Positions 25,261 through 39,375 of a stretch of DNA of 64,000 nucleotides are shown here, piece by piece. How positions within the stretch are numbered: position 1 is the first letter of the stretch; each line of letters starts with the position of its first letter. The translations under genes were made by a program, and so were the position numbers. The notes beneath the pieces are model-generated. The model did not search any database. It saw only the letters and a program-made list of their open reading frames with translations, and had not been told where the DNA came from. The stretch is from positions 39,537,449-39,601,448 of the forward strand of contig NW_019211455.1 in NCBI RefSeq assembly GCF_002443255.2, written 5' to 3'. Source of the stretch: Varroa destructor (taxonomy: Eukaryota; Arthropoda; Arachnida; Mesostigmata; Varroidae).

Positions 25261-28200
25261 ATGCACATGAAGGTTCACATGACCACATGCAGCCAAAATG
25301 TCACGTTTGAATATCTGCGATCATAGCTGTTCAGCTAACTAATGGGCCAATGTGGCAACTGTGCGAGAAACAGGATTATCCAAGACCTTATGCACTGCAG
25401 GGTACAGAGAAGGAACGCTTTTATATGCAATTTTCGTCAAAGTCTTATGGCTATCTCCTGTGTGTGATTTGTTTGCAGTTGTAAAAACTACGTTATAGTG
25501 ATACGTAAAACCTTTTTACCCTGCTCTTTAGTTAGTGACATTCTGCAGAATTTTCCTGTTTAAGGTAACACACGGCTCATCAACATGCTGCTAGGGTAAA
25601 GGTCGTACTTCTAGTAATCGCCGGGCGGCGGATTTCGTGTGTTTCATCGTTGTCGATGACGTCCGCTTGACGCTTTCGCATGAAGGGATTATATTGTGTG
25701 TTCCTCGTTGCGAGTACCGACCTGACTCATTTGATTACTTCTTAAAGAGTAGTTTTCGTATACTAATTGAAGCCTGATGCCCTCGTGGTGATAGGGGCCA
25801 GTTGTCTGAATAAATGGCCTAATGGCAGTGCGGAATCTGTGTACTGAAATATCTAGTGTACCTGAAATAAATATTAAATGTGAGCTCATTATTAGTATTA
25901 TCATTATTATTAATGTATTTGGATAATAAAACGGCATATTATTGTTTTCCAACCTGTTTTGTTATCGCCAGCACTACGATTTATAATCGTGTACTTTTAC
26001 GGTATTCATTTTTGCTGGTGTGCTCTTTCTGAAGTGATGTCTGTTCATGCTACTAACTAGCTTTTCTTTTTTTCTTTCTTTTATTTCACATCCAAGGTAT
26101 TTGCTTGATACGGTAAAGCTCATACTTTCTAAAGCCCTGATAACCTCTACCACTGTGTGTCTAGTAACTGTGACGCAATTTTTGTCATCCTGCTTATCTC
26201 AGTCAGCGTTCCCTACCATCCTGAGGGCCTATCTGCTGCTAAAGAGTACAGCCACCCTGCCAGAATCTAGCTCTATTGTAACCAACGTAAATGAAAATCG
26301 GCTGGCCAACTATTTCACAGTGACCCAACCGTTTGTCCGGATTATCCTCTGATGATTGGGATGATCGGTACAGCTCTGATCTTTTTCGCCTCCAAAGATG
26401 CCGTCTTCGGTACGGTTCGTTTGTTTGAAGACTTTTCTTGGACCCCTTTCCGGTAATAACTGTTCAAGATCACCCAAATATTCTTGAAGATGAACTAGAT
26501 ATCGGCTTTGTTAGCTTCTTTTGCCCTATCTCTCCGTTGCATCTATGCTTCCCTCACACTCCATTGTGCTCTTGTTCTTCCCCCTGCACTTTTTTATTCC
26601 TTTCTAGTACGAGGCCAGAGCATCTCCTTCTCTGTCTGCAGTTTCAGCTTTTTAACGATAAGGCTAGCTGACCCTTTGCAAAGTCCTTCATTTTTTTTAT
26701 CATAGGGCCTTGCGCCTCCCTTCGTCATGTTCGCTATTGGAGGTGTTCCTCCTTCTGCCCTTGTTTCGAAACCGTCATATGGCTACGTCAAGTTTCGCAA
26801 TGGAATTTTTGACATTTGGCTGGGTGTTCATGAGCTTGTATTTCAGACACGCATCCTACTGGGTCAATAAGCTTAATAAAGATCTAACCTAACCTTTCAA
26901 CTGGGGGGCCTCTCATTTATTCTTCTTCATACCCTTTATCTTGAATAGCAAGGCCAGGTGAGGTGTATCCATCACAACGTTTGTGGGTCATCGAGTGACT
27001 TGTTCGCCGTCCTCCTTTTTTATAGTTGGTCATGGGACTTTATTCCCACATCCATAAGAATTGTCCCTTTGGGTTCTTTTAGTCGGTTAGCCTGACTCCG
27101 GAAGCGAGAGGTACCGATCATTCTCACTTCTTTCAGAACGTGATCGTACCTAAGGCCCTACGCTACTTATAGCGTGTTGATTTTTGCGATTTTTCGCTTT
27201 GTTTTTTTGGATTGTATTTTGCCTTGCCGAATACTATTTCGTAGATGTTATATCTAGTCTAATATGCACCAAACGCGTTCCAAAATGTTCTCAAGAATCT
27301 CTGCTGTTAGCTGGGGTGCCTTATTTGTTATTACTCTAGATTTGTCTGTCTCGTAATACATTGGCTTCTGATACGCTTCTGCAGTATAATTACTGGGCTT
27401 TTTTTAATGAACACAGAGTAAACTCGATTGATATGTTTTGTTTGGTGTATTGGCTCCGTTCCTAGGATGTCACCAAGATTTAAGAACTTTTGTTATCTTC
27501 TTTATCAGTAGTAAATAGCTACATATATTTGTTTGACACTTTGATTTCAAAAAACATTTTTTATATAAAAGTTGAGATTTTATGTGTTTCATTTAGATTC
27601 AGCTCAAAAAAATTCGATTGGTACTGAGAAATATCTCCCCTATTTAAACTTCCATGTAAAATATTCTTATCTCAGTATCACCGAAGCGAAAATGAGGGAC
27701 ATGCATTGCACATTGATTCAACACGGGCGAAGGCCTTCGATTGATAGCTTCGATTGAAGCTTTATGTATAAACCTTTATGCAAGCATTCGACTATCATTT
27801 TGTCGGTAGGAATAGCTTTTTAACACAGGTAACCTATTTCAGCCTCCACTGTTCTGTAGACATTCATGGGATAGTGCAGCAACAACCTGCAAACAACCAC
27901 CAATTAGCCCAAACTAACATTACGCTCTATGGGATGATCGACAAACGGTTTGATCACGCTAAGAAGCCAAACAAGTAACCAGGCATTTTAGTAATATATA
28001 AGTAGATACATATTTTTTGTGCCGTACAACAGCGTTATGCAGCATAATTTTCGCCCGTGGATCATTATACTGGTAAATAATTAACTCAATCTGCAGTGAG
28101 TTCAGTTTGGACCTGCATGCGTACAACATTTAATAAACTTCCGTTCGGTACTGTACATTCGAGTTTTCGTTTGGTGTCCATATGACCACACCCATTCTAC

Positions 28201-31200
28201 TCCACCAAGGTTGCCAATGGATAGTAACAGTAAACGTTGCGTTCACTTGGCCAAACGTGCCTTCATAGGCCGGACAGGCCGAGCAGTCCGCGCAGGACGC
28301 GCCAACAGGACCAGGCAATTGCACAAGGAAGGTCGTTACAGTGTAACGGTCGATTGGACTGTTAGAAGGACGAAATGCGGGTGGACTTGGTACATCCGGG
28401 GCAATTCAAGTGACCCAAAGCTAACAGGCTTAAGGGAAGAGTGCTCAGGAACGGAGGGTCAGGCAAACAAATACGTGCAGAAAGTAGCTTTTGCCACAAC
28501 CTTTACGCCCTGCGAACTTCCATCGAGGCATAGGAAGATGCAGAGAGAGTCGCAATCCCCTCGAAGAGGAAAGAAAAAGGGTAAGAATGAACCTATGATT
28601 CCTAACCCCACTTTGCGGATACTAAAGCGGACCTGCATACAAATAGACTCATTATACCACACGTCTGAATCGTAGTTCCGGATAGTTCTATGCGGTCGCT
28701 CATCCTGTACAATTCTAAAAGCGTTTTTATAGTCAGCTCAGCAATACGCTATGTCTCCGGTGCTCCCTTTCATAGTTGTTCATATAAGGCTCCCACCGCG
28801 TTGCCATAGAGAGTTTTCCAAAGGTTGCCTTTTTTACGTCTTTGTGCTCATTTGTTTAATTTCTACTATTCGTAAAAGCAGCATCCCGGCATTGTATGAT
28901 TTTATCTAATCGCTTCCTTCAACCGTTACTTCATGCAATTTCTTCAGGTAAACTAAAAGGGCAAAGATGAAGATAACGGTAGACGCGATGATATACAACA
29001 ACAAAGACGGTAACAACGGCAATATATTTAATGGTTTATCTCTCAAGGAGTAGATATTTTAGGTTGGTGGTCATTGCTGTTAGAACTGTTCTTAACTATG
29101 TTCACATGATTTGCATGTTGAAATAATAAATCTCCCTATTGGCCATTGACGCCTCCTTGCTCGGTTTCTGTACAGAATGGTATAGGAAGAACTTAGGTAG
29201 ATGATAACTTCCCTGGGCCGCCGTTCTTTATATGTGTTATATAGGAATGCCTTAGTTTCAGTTTTGATGATTCGCGCTTTTGCCTGTAGCGTGCTTAGTG
29301 TAAGGGACGCCACGGAGCTTCTTATTAAAGATAAATATAACAGAATCATATAAATGACACAACGGTCCCGTTTTGGCGGCCATAAAATGTTTTAGCTTTT
29401 TTTTTTTTTGGCAGATCGACCGGAGCTCTCGCGCATGTCTTTCGTTTTGTATCTATCATCGCACTGCAAACGGACACACATCCCACTATAGTTTTCACAT
29501 TCGAGAAAGATAACTTCTACAGAACGAATGTACAACGCGCTCGTTCTGCCGTCCTCTTATGTGGCCTCCCCTAGTTTCTTTTACGTAGACTTCTGCTTCG
29601 TCTGCAGTTAACTAGTGCTATAAGAGCACAGCTGCTTAGTTGTAACTATTACCGCAACTGATCTTATTATATTTGTTATTGTTGTTTGCAGGACCCAGGA
29701 ATGATATTCAGTTTCTGTAGAATTGCGGGGTAGGCGTAAAAGCTCATTTAATTCTGGATGGGACATTCTTATGTTGATTCATGTGGCAAGTGCCGCTTGC
29801 TCGAATTGCTCTCATCCTGACCTAGCGAGAAAAGGTAGGATAGCGCCGAAGGGGGGTGCGTGCCTGTCGTAGCAGAGTAACGTACTCGAGTACATAGGTC
29901 TGCGAAAAGATAAGAAGAGAACAATTCAAATTTTACAAGGTGAAAAATTATGTGGACCAAAGCAGTAGCAGTTCAACCCGGAGTGGCGGTACAAGTGGCA
30001 GTAAGCATAGCAGAAAAAAACATGGTACATAGAGTAGAAGGTCAGTAAAAGAGAGAAAAAAAAAGGGTTTTTTTCTATATGCTTAGACCTGCTCCAGACT
30101 GGCGTTCTACCTTCTTTAAGGTAGTTATCTATAAGCAGCGGACCACAAACCAGGGGCTTCAAGCCAGCCAATCCTCCTTCATCGGTCAAACAAGCACCCC
30201 TTTTTGGTGTGTTTTTCCGTTTGATCGCGCTGTCAACCTGAAAAACCAGTAAATCAGGAAGAAGAAATCTGACGCGCTTCTCAAGTCAATACCGGCAACT
30301 GCAAGCTGCAAGGTAGGAGACGAACTCTCGGGATAGACCACCAAGAAGAATCCTTCCACAGGGACAAAAGTACTGGGCGAGATGGAGGAAGTTATAGGTA
30401 CACTAGCAAAACGCAAAATTGAACAAGAATAACGAGCTAAAGCGGTAACACGTATAGAATGGTAAATGATCTAGCGGAATCTTAAGCGGTGTTTCATGGA
30501 AAGCCACTGTATAAGAAGGTGGCGCTAAGCAGTTGAGAAGAACAGCTATTCTTTTTCGTGCTACCTAAACACCAAGGTTTCACCGTCTCCATTTTTTAAC
30601 CTATAAAAGAGTAGGATTGAATGACTACAGTGTGTATATAGAGCTGCAGACGACTTTAAGTAGCATAAAGGTGATTTAGTCAACAAAGCTTAAAAGTCCG
30701 TGAGAGTGTACATGTGTTTGGGGGGCTGTACTTAACCGACTGTACACTTAAGTGAATTATGTATTTATATTTTTTCCTCTATGCGATGCAGCTTAGCTCA
30801 TTGTTTAAATATTTAGAATAAACTTACTGCGAATTTAAGAACAATTTAACAACTTAATTGCTGCTCCATATTAAACGAGTACATTTATGGCTCGTTAACA
30901 GCTATCATCAAATCATCTTAACTACAAGAGAAACTCATGTAAAATACTAACGCTACTTCTTATGAGAACTCGGTCAACGTCCAGGAATACGTAGACTTAG
31001 CCTTAGCAATTACAGCCTTCCATTTCAGTGACACTTTCGAAAAGCTTCCATCAGTGGTCACAGACCAAAACTATGGAAGAGAACGTAATTTATTTGCTGT
31101 TTTTTTTTTTTTGTTCTGCTTGGATGATAGCGAGCGTGGTCTTTCTACTTTTCGAACATACACTTATTGCGTCAAACTTACTGAAAGAATTAACTGTCGA

Positions 31201-32160
31201 CTAAAAAGATTGAGGTGAATCGCACGTAGCTGCCCTGGGGTGATCGGTCATCATAGGATTATTGCCGCGTATGCCTTGCGTTTTTTTCTGCCTTACTAAT
31301 AATATAAAATCGTACAGAATAAAAATGTTTTACACATTAATGTGGTCATGTAGAATTCATTATAATAAGAGATAATTAGGCGGTTTCGCACCAGCAGATG
31401 CTTGATACGTTGCAGGCGTTTTTCACGTCTTATCGTATACTTTTTACGTATACGTAGTTTTAACGCTTGGTGTGGAAACCGGTTCCCCCCTAAGTCGTTT
31501 TACTTGAATTATACAGAAAATTACTTACAAAAAGAAAAACTGTCAGAAGGCTGTATCAAAACAGAATGAAGTCCAAAGTACGGTACCTCTTTAAAGGTGA
31601 ACTTTGGATGGACCTGACATGGGGGGGCAATGGAAGGTTTGTTTTCATTTTTATCAATACATGAAGTACATACAGTTGAAAACTCATATGACAAGCTATT
31701 TTTATATGTCCAAAAAGTATCATACCTCCTCCTGTATGCGTTTTTCTATGGATTAGGCAAAGGATACATTGTATTTCTCTAACAACTGTAGCATTTGAGT
31801 AATAAAGATGGAACACTTTTGACAGTCTTTTGATAGATGAAGCTTCGCTTGTGCTTTGAAGGCTTAGGAACAGATGGCGACTAGACAGTGCGGAATAGAG
31901 TCGAATGTTGTTCTTCCTCTAAAGCATTACATTTCTCCTGTGGACTTCTTCGGGTATAGCAACGTTTTGCCTTTTCAGTTGCACCGAATGAAGTTCTCCA
32001 GCGGTGGCTTCGTCACCTTTGAGAATTCGAATTAGCAACAGCCTTGCTGGTTGACTGAACGCGTACAATTGTTTTGATCAGATTCTCGTTTTGGATGAGC
32101 GAGCGTCTTCCGGCCTTTTAGTATCATTCTTGTGCCTTTTCTAGAAATTGCTCAATACAT
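25260..32160. other. No recognisable gene in about 7 kb
   Basis: Short overlapping frames occur on both strands. The largest is a 154-codon + frame at 28211-28675, very rich in Arg and Lys, in a GC-richer patch. It resembles no family, and a minus-strand frame overlaps part of it. A pyrimidine-rich stretch lies at about 26050-26090. Nothing here was firm enough to call. Confidence 0.35.
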
Positions 32161-32402
32161 GTTACTGTAAACATTCATTCTCATGCTATTTTATATATAT
32201 ATATGATTTTCAAAATTAATATTTTATATAAATCATTATGGTTATTTACTTTACAAATATTCTAATAATTATCAGAAGAGTTCTTTCGAAATTTCTATGA
32301 AATTGAACTTTTCTATATTATATATTAGAAAATTATAATATTAGGTATTTTTCTATAGGTTTTTCATTTTTAATTAATGAAATATTAGAAAAAAGAAATC
32401 TA

Positions 32403-32436
<34 letters not shown>

Positions 32437-32440
32437 AGCC
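32160..32440. repeat. AT-rich block with a long TA microsatellite
   Basis: The block is almost entirely A and T. About 14 uninterrupted TA units lie at 32405-32432, and shorter TA runs near 32190-32205. Such blocks are common in intergenic or intronic animal DNA. Confidence 0.9.
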
Positions 32441-33569
32441 ATTGCAAATCTGCAGGCTCTATCGATCCTGTGTGCTTAAAAGCTGCACTTTGCCTTTCTC
32501 GCCGAACAGATCATAAACAGATCATTTAGCTGTGTGCTCTCCTTCTTATATTAGACACAAGGTACTTTCTCACAACCATATGATGAAACACTGTGTTACT
32601 TATTAAAGCTCGAATATATATTCTACAGTAAATATTTCGAGTTTTACATTCGAAACTGCTGTTGGCACACTTTCAAAAGGTCAGATATGCTTTGTTTGGC
32701 ATGATGCTTATGCCACACGGAGGAGAGGCGATTCGTACGCGTCAATGGCGTTTTGCCTATTACGAGCTATAATGAGTAACCCATGCAGTACATGGCGGGG
32801 CCATTAAGTATTTACCGGATTGGTTTTGTCGGGCGTCATCAACCTAACCGCACGCCTAACTCAATCTCTCGGTCTTATTTGTACCTGAAGGTTTGCTGGT
32901 CTTGGTTTACAGAAAAAGCGTTACATTAACTCCATTAGTAAAGTTCCAGCCATTGATAAATTAAACTTCAATATATTTACGGTGTCTAGGTTTGAAGATA
33001 TACTTCGTTTCATTTTGCTGAGAAGGCGGCGAGTATAAGACAACGCCTGAAGCAGCAGTATAAGACGCGAGACTCGAGGTCTTTATTTTATCAATGATTG
33101 ATTAATACAAAGGTTAAAAAGAAGTTTGATTAGCGAGCTTTTTTCTGCGTAACTTAAAGATACTTCTTTTCCTCCAAAACTGATCAAAATGTCGTCACCA
33201 CGATCGCCTAGAGCGCTGTAAATTCAGGACTGGCCTAGGTTTATTAACGCTGCTTTCTTTGGCGTTTCACAAAAACATAAAATGAGGAAGCCCATACGAG
33301 AAACACAGCATTACATCACCAGGTAATAGGAACGTGTTATAACATGCGAACATCTTCCTAGCTAAATAATGCAAAAGTTCCTGAAATTCGGATTGTCTTA
33401 TGCCCTTGGCGTCTTTAAGCACGCTGTTCTTGTCTTTTTACACAGACCATCACTCAATCTAACTACACGCCTCAGGCGGTACACCTTAAAAACACTGTAA
33501 TCTTAAAAGCTCAGAGATTAACTATTGGCCGACATTGTGTAGACCTGACACCTAAAAATTCTGCTACTA

Positions 33570-33585
33570 TTAATAATAATAATAA
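33570..33585. repeat. TAA microsatellite
   Basis: About five TAA units are visible in tandem. Confidence 0.85.
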
Positions 33586-34399
33586 CGATAAAGCACAAGT
33601 GAAATGCTGCTATAAAATATCTTATAGCCTGTGCTTAAAACTCTTCATATTCTGACTGCATGTACAGGTTAGGGAGTTCTTGTTTCGAACGGCATCCAAT
33701 ATGAAGGATCAAGCACACCATAATTGTACTTAAAAAAGGAGCATATTTAAAGCAAAAGATACAAACTGGGTATGTAAACTGCGCGTATCATCTGCACTGA
33801 AAGAACGCTTCTTGATTTTCCTAGTTTTTAAGGTCAGCGTTGTGTCTAAAGCTTTTAAGAGAGCTTAAGTTGTGAGCAAACAAGCTTGAAAAGCATTGAT
33901 TAAGCATGATAAACCAGTAAGAGATATCACAATGCTAAAATAACTAATTCCGTACCTTAATAAGAAGTTTTGTACACATAGATTCAACCAAGCAAACACG
34001 ATAGATTGTCACTTTTCCTTTGCCATACCAGCCCTAAAAGATGCATGTTCGGCAGCTTATGCCCACTCTTTCCATCTTCAGTATTAGCTCTTCTACTCGT
34101 TTCAACTTACAATTATTCTTGGGTGTTGCAATTTGACGTTCACAGGTAGTACACTGCACAACATGTTATACACATTTCACTCGCCACTAGCCTCTACAGC
34201 ACAAAAATAGACCCAAAAAGAAGTGAAAAGTTTTACAAATAGCAAATCATATAATTCCCTGCGTCTAACAGGGTCTTTTCAACATTTAGCGTTTTACGTT
34301 ATATTTCCATCGTTTGGTCGCTTTTTTCCGTTTGTCCGTCACTCTTTCTTCAACTCAGGGCCAATAGGACGGATAAATTTGATACGGTAGCACAAGTAG

Positions 34400-35500
34400 C
34401 GCTAAAAATGTGTGCCGCCTTTCTGCTTTTTGTCCTGAGGAGTGGCCCCATGTTGTCGAGCTACTGGTTCTGCTCTTGCTTCAACGGCTTCACCAGCAGA
34501 GGTAGTCGGGGCCAGACAAGTGAGTCGAGTGGCACTCGCTGTGCGTCGTGTTACCTCTTGGACTATTGGAAAAAGATGGAAAGACGCATGAAGTAATATA
34601 TGAAGCAGACTGCTATATATCTTCCTTTATTTTTTGTTTCCTTGGTCGTTTGCTTTTCCACTCCCCTTCAGCAGTTTTTGCTCTCCTTGCTTTCAATGCC
34701 TATGTCGCGCTGGTGTCTTTCTTGGACCGATGGAGACGAAGCCACCGATGTCGATGATTCGATACTTGTTTGTCGGCGACCGACAACAACGGCCGTGGCA
34801 GAAGCGATAGCGGCGGCGGCGGCGGCGGCAGCAGCAAAAACACTGCCGCAAACCGCCTGAATTGTGCTATGACCTTCGGAACATGCCTTGGCAGCAGAAC
34901 ACGCTTTTCAGCGTCGCCATCAAGGGATCGTTCCTCGCTTTCATGAAACGATATGTGCTATTGAGGAGATGACAAAAACAACTTCATGGCAACCGTAAAC
35001 TGGACAAGCGGATCGAATAGGTGCACAGTAATGGCTACGTTTTTTCCATTCACTGTAGCATCCAGTTGCAACATTGTAATTCGCGTGATGTATCATGAAT
35101 GAGATTACGCGGCCGGCGATATGAAGCAAAACGAACCGAGACAGGAAAAAACACGAGGGCAGGAAGCCTCAGACTCGCCAAAATCTCCTCCATTTCTAAG
35201 CCAAGTGCATGCTATATCTCCATCGAAGAAAAGACCAAGAGGACCACCAAGGCTTAGACCGGAAAGCTAAAACAACCGAAAGATAACGACTCTGCCGTCG
35301 CCCCATGCAAGAGGTCTTGTTTTCCGATATAATTTAGTCCCTTCCTTACGTCGCCATCGTACATTGTGGATGACAGCTGACAACATCGTTTTCTTTTAGC
35401 TCGAGGAGCGAGACAATGGCTGTTCATTCGTTGCAAATTGCTCTCTACATCGGGAGATCGCTCACCACACAGTCTGCCACAGTCGCTCGGACCGTCCTCG
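34400..35500. other. GC-rich, CpG-containing island with GCN repeat
   Basis: This kilobase is clearly GC-richer than its flanks. It contains a GCG/GCA run at 34810-34835 that encodes a poly-Ala tract in one + frame and one minus frame. Several frames are open at once: a + frame of 86 codons (34600-34860) opens with a signal-peptide-like hydrophobic stretch and ends in the Ala run. Two minus frames of roughly 80-90 codons have Ser-, Glu- and Arg-rich residues. Because at least three frames look plausible, strand and product cannot be decided. A 5' exon or promoter-associated GC island of a host gene is one explanation; a composition island is another. Confidence 0.3.
34810..34835. repeat. GCG/GCA trinucleotide repeat
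   Basis: About six GCG units followed by two GCA units are present. Trinucleotide phase is kept, as in exonic poly-Ala repeats. Confidence 0.9.
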
Positions 35501-37919
35501 TCTTCGTCTAGTTAAAGAAGCGGCCTTTCGATGGTTGGGTTCTAGGCCCTAGATCATACCCCGTACAAGACTCCTTTTTTAATGTGGCTGTGTTATCCCT
35601 TTTCTGCCCTCTATGCTTCTTCTCATATTTTCTTCTCTCGCCAAAACCAAACAACCGACCTTACTTCATCGGTTATCCCTTAGCCTTTAGAACCTCACTG
35701 TATGAATTATAGCAGCGCGGTGTCTGATGAAGGAGAAGGAACAGAGGCATGCCTAAGAAGGCAAACGTTGACATGGGTTTACTATTTCTTTGAAGCTGAT
35801 ATGTGCCAGTGTTATGCTCGGGGCAATTGGTACAGTTATATTTTGCAACGCGCAGCCAACTGCGGCTGCCGCAGACAACTCAATGAGGGCAAGAATGCCG
35901 GAATGAAGATTGCGGGTAACGCGGTGAAGGGAAAACGCAAAAAATAGTGCTGAAGAAAAAACAAAACTGTCCATAAATTTTCCCCTTAGCAGCGCAGACT
36001 GTAGTTGCTCGGAGATATTTCTCGCTGTACGGATAAAAAAAACTTGATTGGGAGAGAAAAAGGAAAACGAACCAAGAACAAACAATAGTGGTAATGAAGA
36101 CTTCAGTGCACGAAGGCGAGGGACATGGAAGCATTGATATAATAGTATATTCATGCAAGGACAGTTTTCTTACTTGCGATTATTTACCTTTATTTACTAG
36201 GAGTGGTCAGCGGGTCATCGATAAGTAAGTTCATGTTTGGGGTGCAAACATCGTATTGTGGCACAGCACCTTAAACGAATCCGTACGTTATGTTTTCACT
36301 GAGGACATTGTATGCGAGACTGTTAGTAGAAAGGTGATAAGGGAGTTTTTGCAGCTTACCGTCTAAATATACCTAATACCTGAGCATATCCAAAACGTGT
36401 TCTCGCTGGTACGCCTTTGTTTTGTATACTGAAAAACTGCTTCTTCTGAGTGCGCATGACTTAGCTTACCTCCAATTGAATTCTATCATTTTTTTGAGGA
36501 TTAAAGACCCTTAGTTGTAAATGGCCTGTAGTGACTTTTCTCCAATTCACTGTATAATGAAGATGATTATTTTTACAGGGTATCATCCGGATCCACACCA
36601 GCCGGATCAGTCGGCTGAAGTTGTGCCGTGATAGGCTACAAGACAAACCTGCTTCAGTAATATTTTAATCAACTGTAGCATGCGCTTCTCCATCAACTCT
36701 AACAGAACGTACCTGCTTAAGGTTTTGCGGTCACAATCATTCGCACATAATTATTCGCGTAACTATTGTTCCTGCTGTGCCACTCAGTTCACTATATTTC
36801 AAATCATCACTTTATAGGTTCGGCTCTTCATTTAGGCCAAATTTTTTTTATAATGCGTCATGATCATATGCCAATGTAGTTGTATTATTACCATTATTAT
36901 TTTTTTCGCTTCGCAACGATAGTTTTTTGAGCTCTCATCCCAGCTGTTAGTAGCCGATCGTTCTAGTTGTTAGGTCGCGTTTACTGGTATCTGTGCTGGG
37001 TCTGGCCTGAACCGTATCGACTACTTACGTTCATTTGCTTGCCTGCTTTACGTTGCTTTCTGGGCTCGTCGTCGGTTTTTATTCCTGTCGTTCTTCCTTA
37101 CTGTCATCTTCAATAACGCTCGCGTTCCCATCTTTCGCAACGTGCGACACCTGTGCAACCTAGCCCACCTTTCAAATCTGCAATTTTATATGTTTCATGA
37201 TATTCAACCTCAACCGTAACCGGGGTTTCTCGAATGTTCGTTTTTGCCCGTTGTACCACAACGACATCTTATTCTCGTATTGAGCGCTGCTTCTTATATC
37301 CTTGTTGTTCTAACATACTGGCCTTGTTTGTCCTTCGATTTTGACTCTACGTGACTCATGTATATTTTTTCGAAACGAACAATTGTCAACAGAGTTGGAA
37401 TTAGGAAGCTTTTCTTTCGCCGCTGGGCTTCTTTCTGCGCAGATATTCGAGTCATGCCTGCAGCTCGGTAGACGTTCTCATCTTTGAAAACCAGTTAACT
37501 CCCGCGCACAGCGTCGATCGTGTTGTTTTTGCCAGTATTTCCTGATTTGTCATCATCCCATGCACATACTTTATGATCTTAAGAATTTTAACCGATCGAT
37601 ATTAAATTTATTCTCTCAACTGGACGTTTGCGAGTGATCCTGTAGTTAAGTCACACTGACTAAAACTGAAAACAAATACGATCCTCCAGCTGGGAACCCA
37701 TGGCAGTCACGGGCGAACCTCGTAGAGATCTGTTTATTTTCTGGCAATTCAAAACCGATATGAACCAATTTAAGACATTAACCTCCTAACTAACAGAACT
37801 ATTACAACCTCATTACTAAAACATATCGTTTATTTACAAGCATTTCATGATCGTACTCATCTTCGAAGGTCACAGACATAACACGATCAGCAGAATGTCA
37901 GAAATCAATCCTTCCTTCT

Positions 37920-39060
37920 TTAATTCTAAGCTCAACTCTATGTAACCGCGACTCAACGTATCAACATGCTACACTGCTGTGGCCGGTCAATGGTTCACTT
38001 TGAAGTGGAACCTCGCTGACGCGTACAACACAACTCCCTGTTCGCTGAGGGCTGCCGACTTCAATACGCGCCCTGCGCTCGAATTAGTCAGTAGCGTGAA
38101 CTGTTGTCAGTGATAAGTTAGTCGCAGTATTGTCCACACGACGACCAATTGTTCTAACTTGGGCCTGCGATACTGACAGCTTTTGGCGGATACCTTATCA
38201 TAGCCGCCACGTGTCTTTATCTGTTCTTGCATGCCGACTGAGACTAAATGCATCTATATACAGTTTGGTTGTTCGTTCCATCTAAGATTGCACTAGGAGA
38301 TATTTCCGCAGCCGTCTGGCAACCCGTTTGCATCGTACTGGCCGATCGAATCTTGTAGCTTTTTCGAGCGATGCACTCAACCAAGACGCTAATGGCAAAT
38401 CCTTTTTGAAACCTCCGAAGCTGAAGTGCGAAAGACCTTGCGACATCCGCGGCGCCCTTCGGTGCCGACTGGTCATTGATCGCAAATGATCGCCAGCATT
38501 TGGTCTCACTCCATCTTTGGCATTCGATATCCAAAGAGATTCACAAGTCCGATCAAACAAACGGATCTCAATCAGCTCAGTGTTCACAAGTTGCTCTTCA
38601 TAACAGGAGGCGGTAGTACCACATCCTTCTCGCCCACTTCTTCATTACCAATACCAGCTATCATTCTGCTCTTTTTCATGGGTATCTGGAAATAATTCCA
38701 CGTTAGGTCCATCGCCTCTATCATGAAAGTATGTAGCGTATCTCTTACGTCGGTTGCCATATATGTTCCAGCAGATTAGACTGAACACGCAAAGGCCTCA
38801 ACGTCAGTTGAATTTAATACTGGAGCCCGTTCCAAGAACTTTTTCATGTCCAGTTTACGCGATCAGGGCTTGTTTCTTTTTGTGCGCGAAAATTTGCGTG
38901 AGGAATCCGACAGAAAGGTGCCCTTAAAGCTGTCTTTCCTCACAGAGATGATGGGAGAGTGATTCTCTCCGATGTATTTATTTTTACCTCTGTTCACGCT
39001 CATCGCAAAGATATCTATGACGGAGCCTCGCGCAAATTGGCACCGTGCTGGAGCTGACTG
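37920..39060 (-). pseudogene. Decayed Ty3/gypsy retrotransposon pol (RT and RNase H)
   Basis: Reading down the minus strand, four gypsy pol landmarks appear in the correct order, in different phases. (1) At about 38750-38670, DVRDTL and then MDLTWNYFQIPM match the RT block that contains the first catalytic Asp (typical: IDDTLDAL...LDLxSGYxQIPM). (2) At about 38450-38390, ARSFALQLRRFQKGF matches the RT-RNase H connection block (RSFLGLxxYYRRFIxGF). (3) At about 38160-38095, KLEQLVVVWTILRL matches RNase H (EKExLAVVWAIxxLR). Then, near 37960-37925, FHFKVNH followed by VDTLSRG matches the post-RNase H pattern (FxVxHRPGxxNxxADALSR). Several in-frame stops (for example near 38867, 38778 and 38583) and frame changes show it is dead. 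The YxDD box was not found in phase. A possible integrase C-terminal tail (TYKIADLKGG) lies near 37180. Long terminal repeats were not identified by eye. Confidence 0.72.
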
Positions 39061-39375
39061 CTCAGCAATGATACTCTAACAGCGTGTATCGAAGCGCTGA
39101 AGTATGGCTCAAGTTGAGCTACTCCAGGTGCGAGTTAAGGAAAGAGGAGCGCCGGAAGTGGGGTTGGCTTGGAGGTTGCCGAAAACTTTACCGGAGGGGC
39201 TGATAAACGCTCTTCGTCAGTTCCCTGAAATCGCAGCAAGTCAAGTGGCCCAGGAACTTATGTTCCTGCGGATACAAGAATATCAAGTGAGCCCCAACCT
39301 TCCGGTGCGAGTAACGCTAATGTAGGGTGCCCCCACAGTCATCTATGGGAATTTTGTTCATTTCTTTTACTGTTA

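Noticed and set aside
28459..28662. LDGSSQG peptide as a gypsy RNase H TDASSQG block
   Set aside because: Only a few residues agree and nothing before or after it fits RT or RNase H.
28211..28675. 154-codon basic + frame
   Set aside because: Located in a GC-richer patch where stops are rarer. Arg/Lys-rich residues without a domain; overlapping minus frames.
35753..36158. 133- and 92-codon hydrophobic minus frames
   Set aside because: The hydrophobic residues come from reading A-rich + strand DNA in reverse complement; no family match, and two overlapping phases are equally open.
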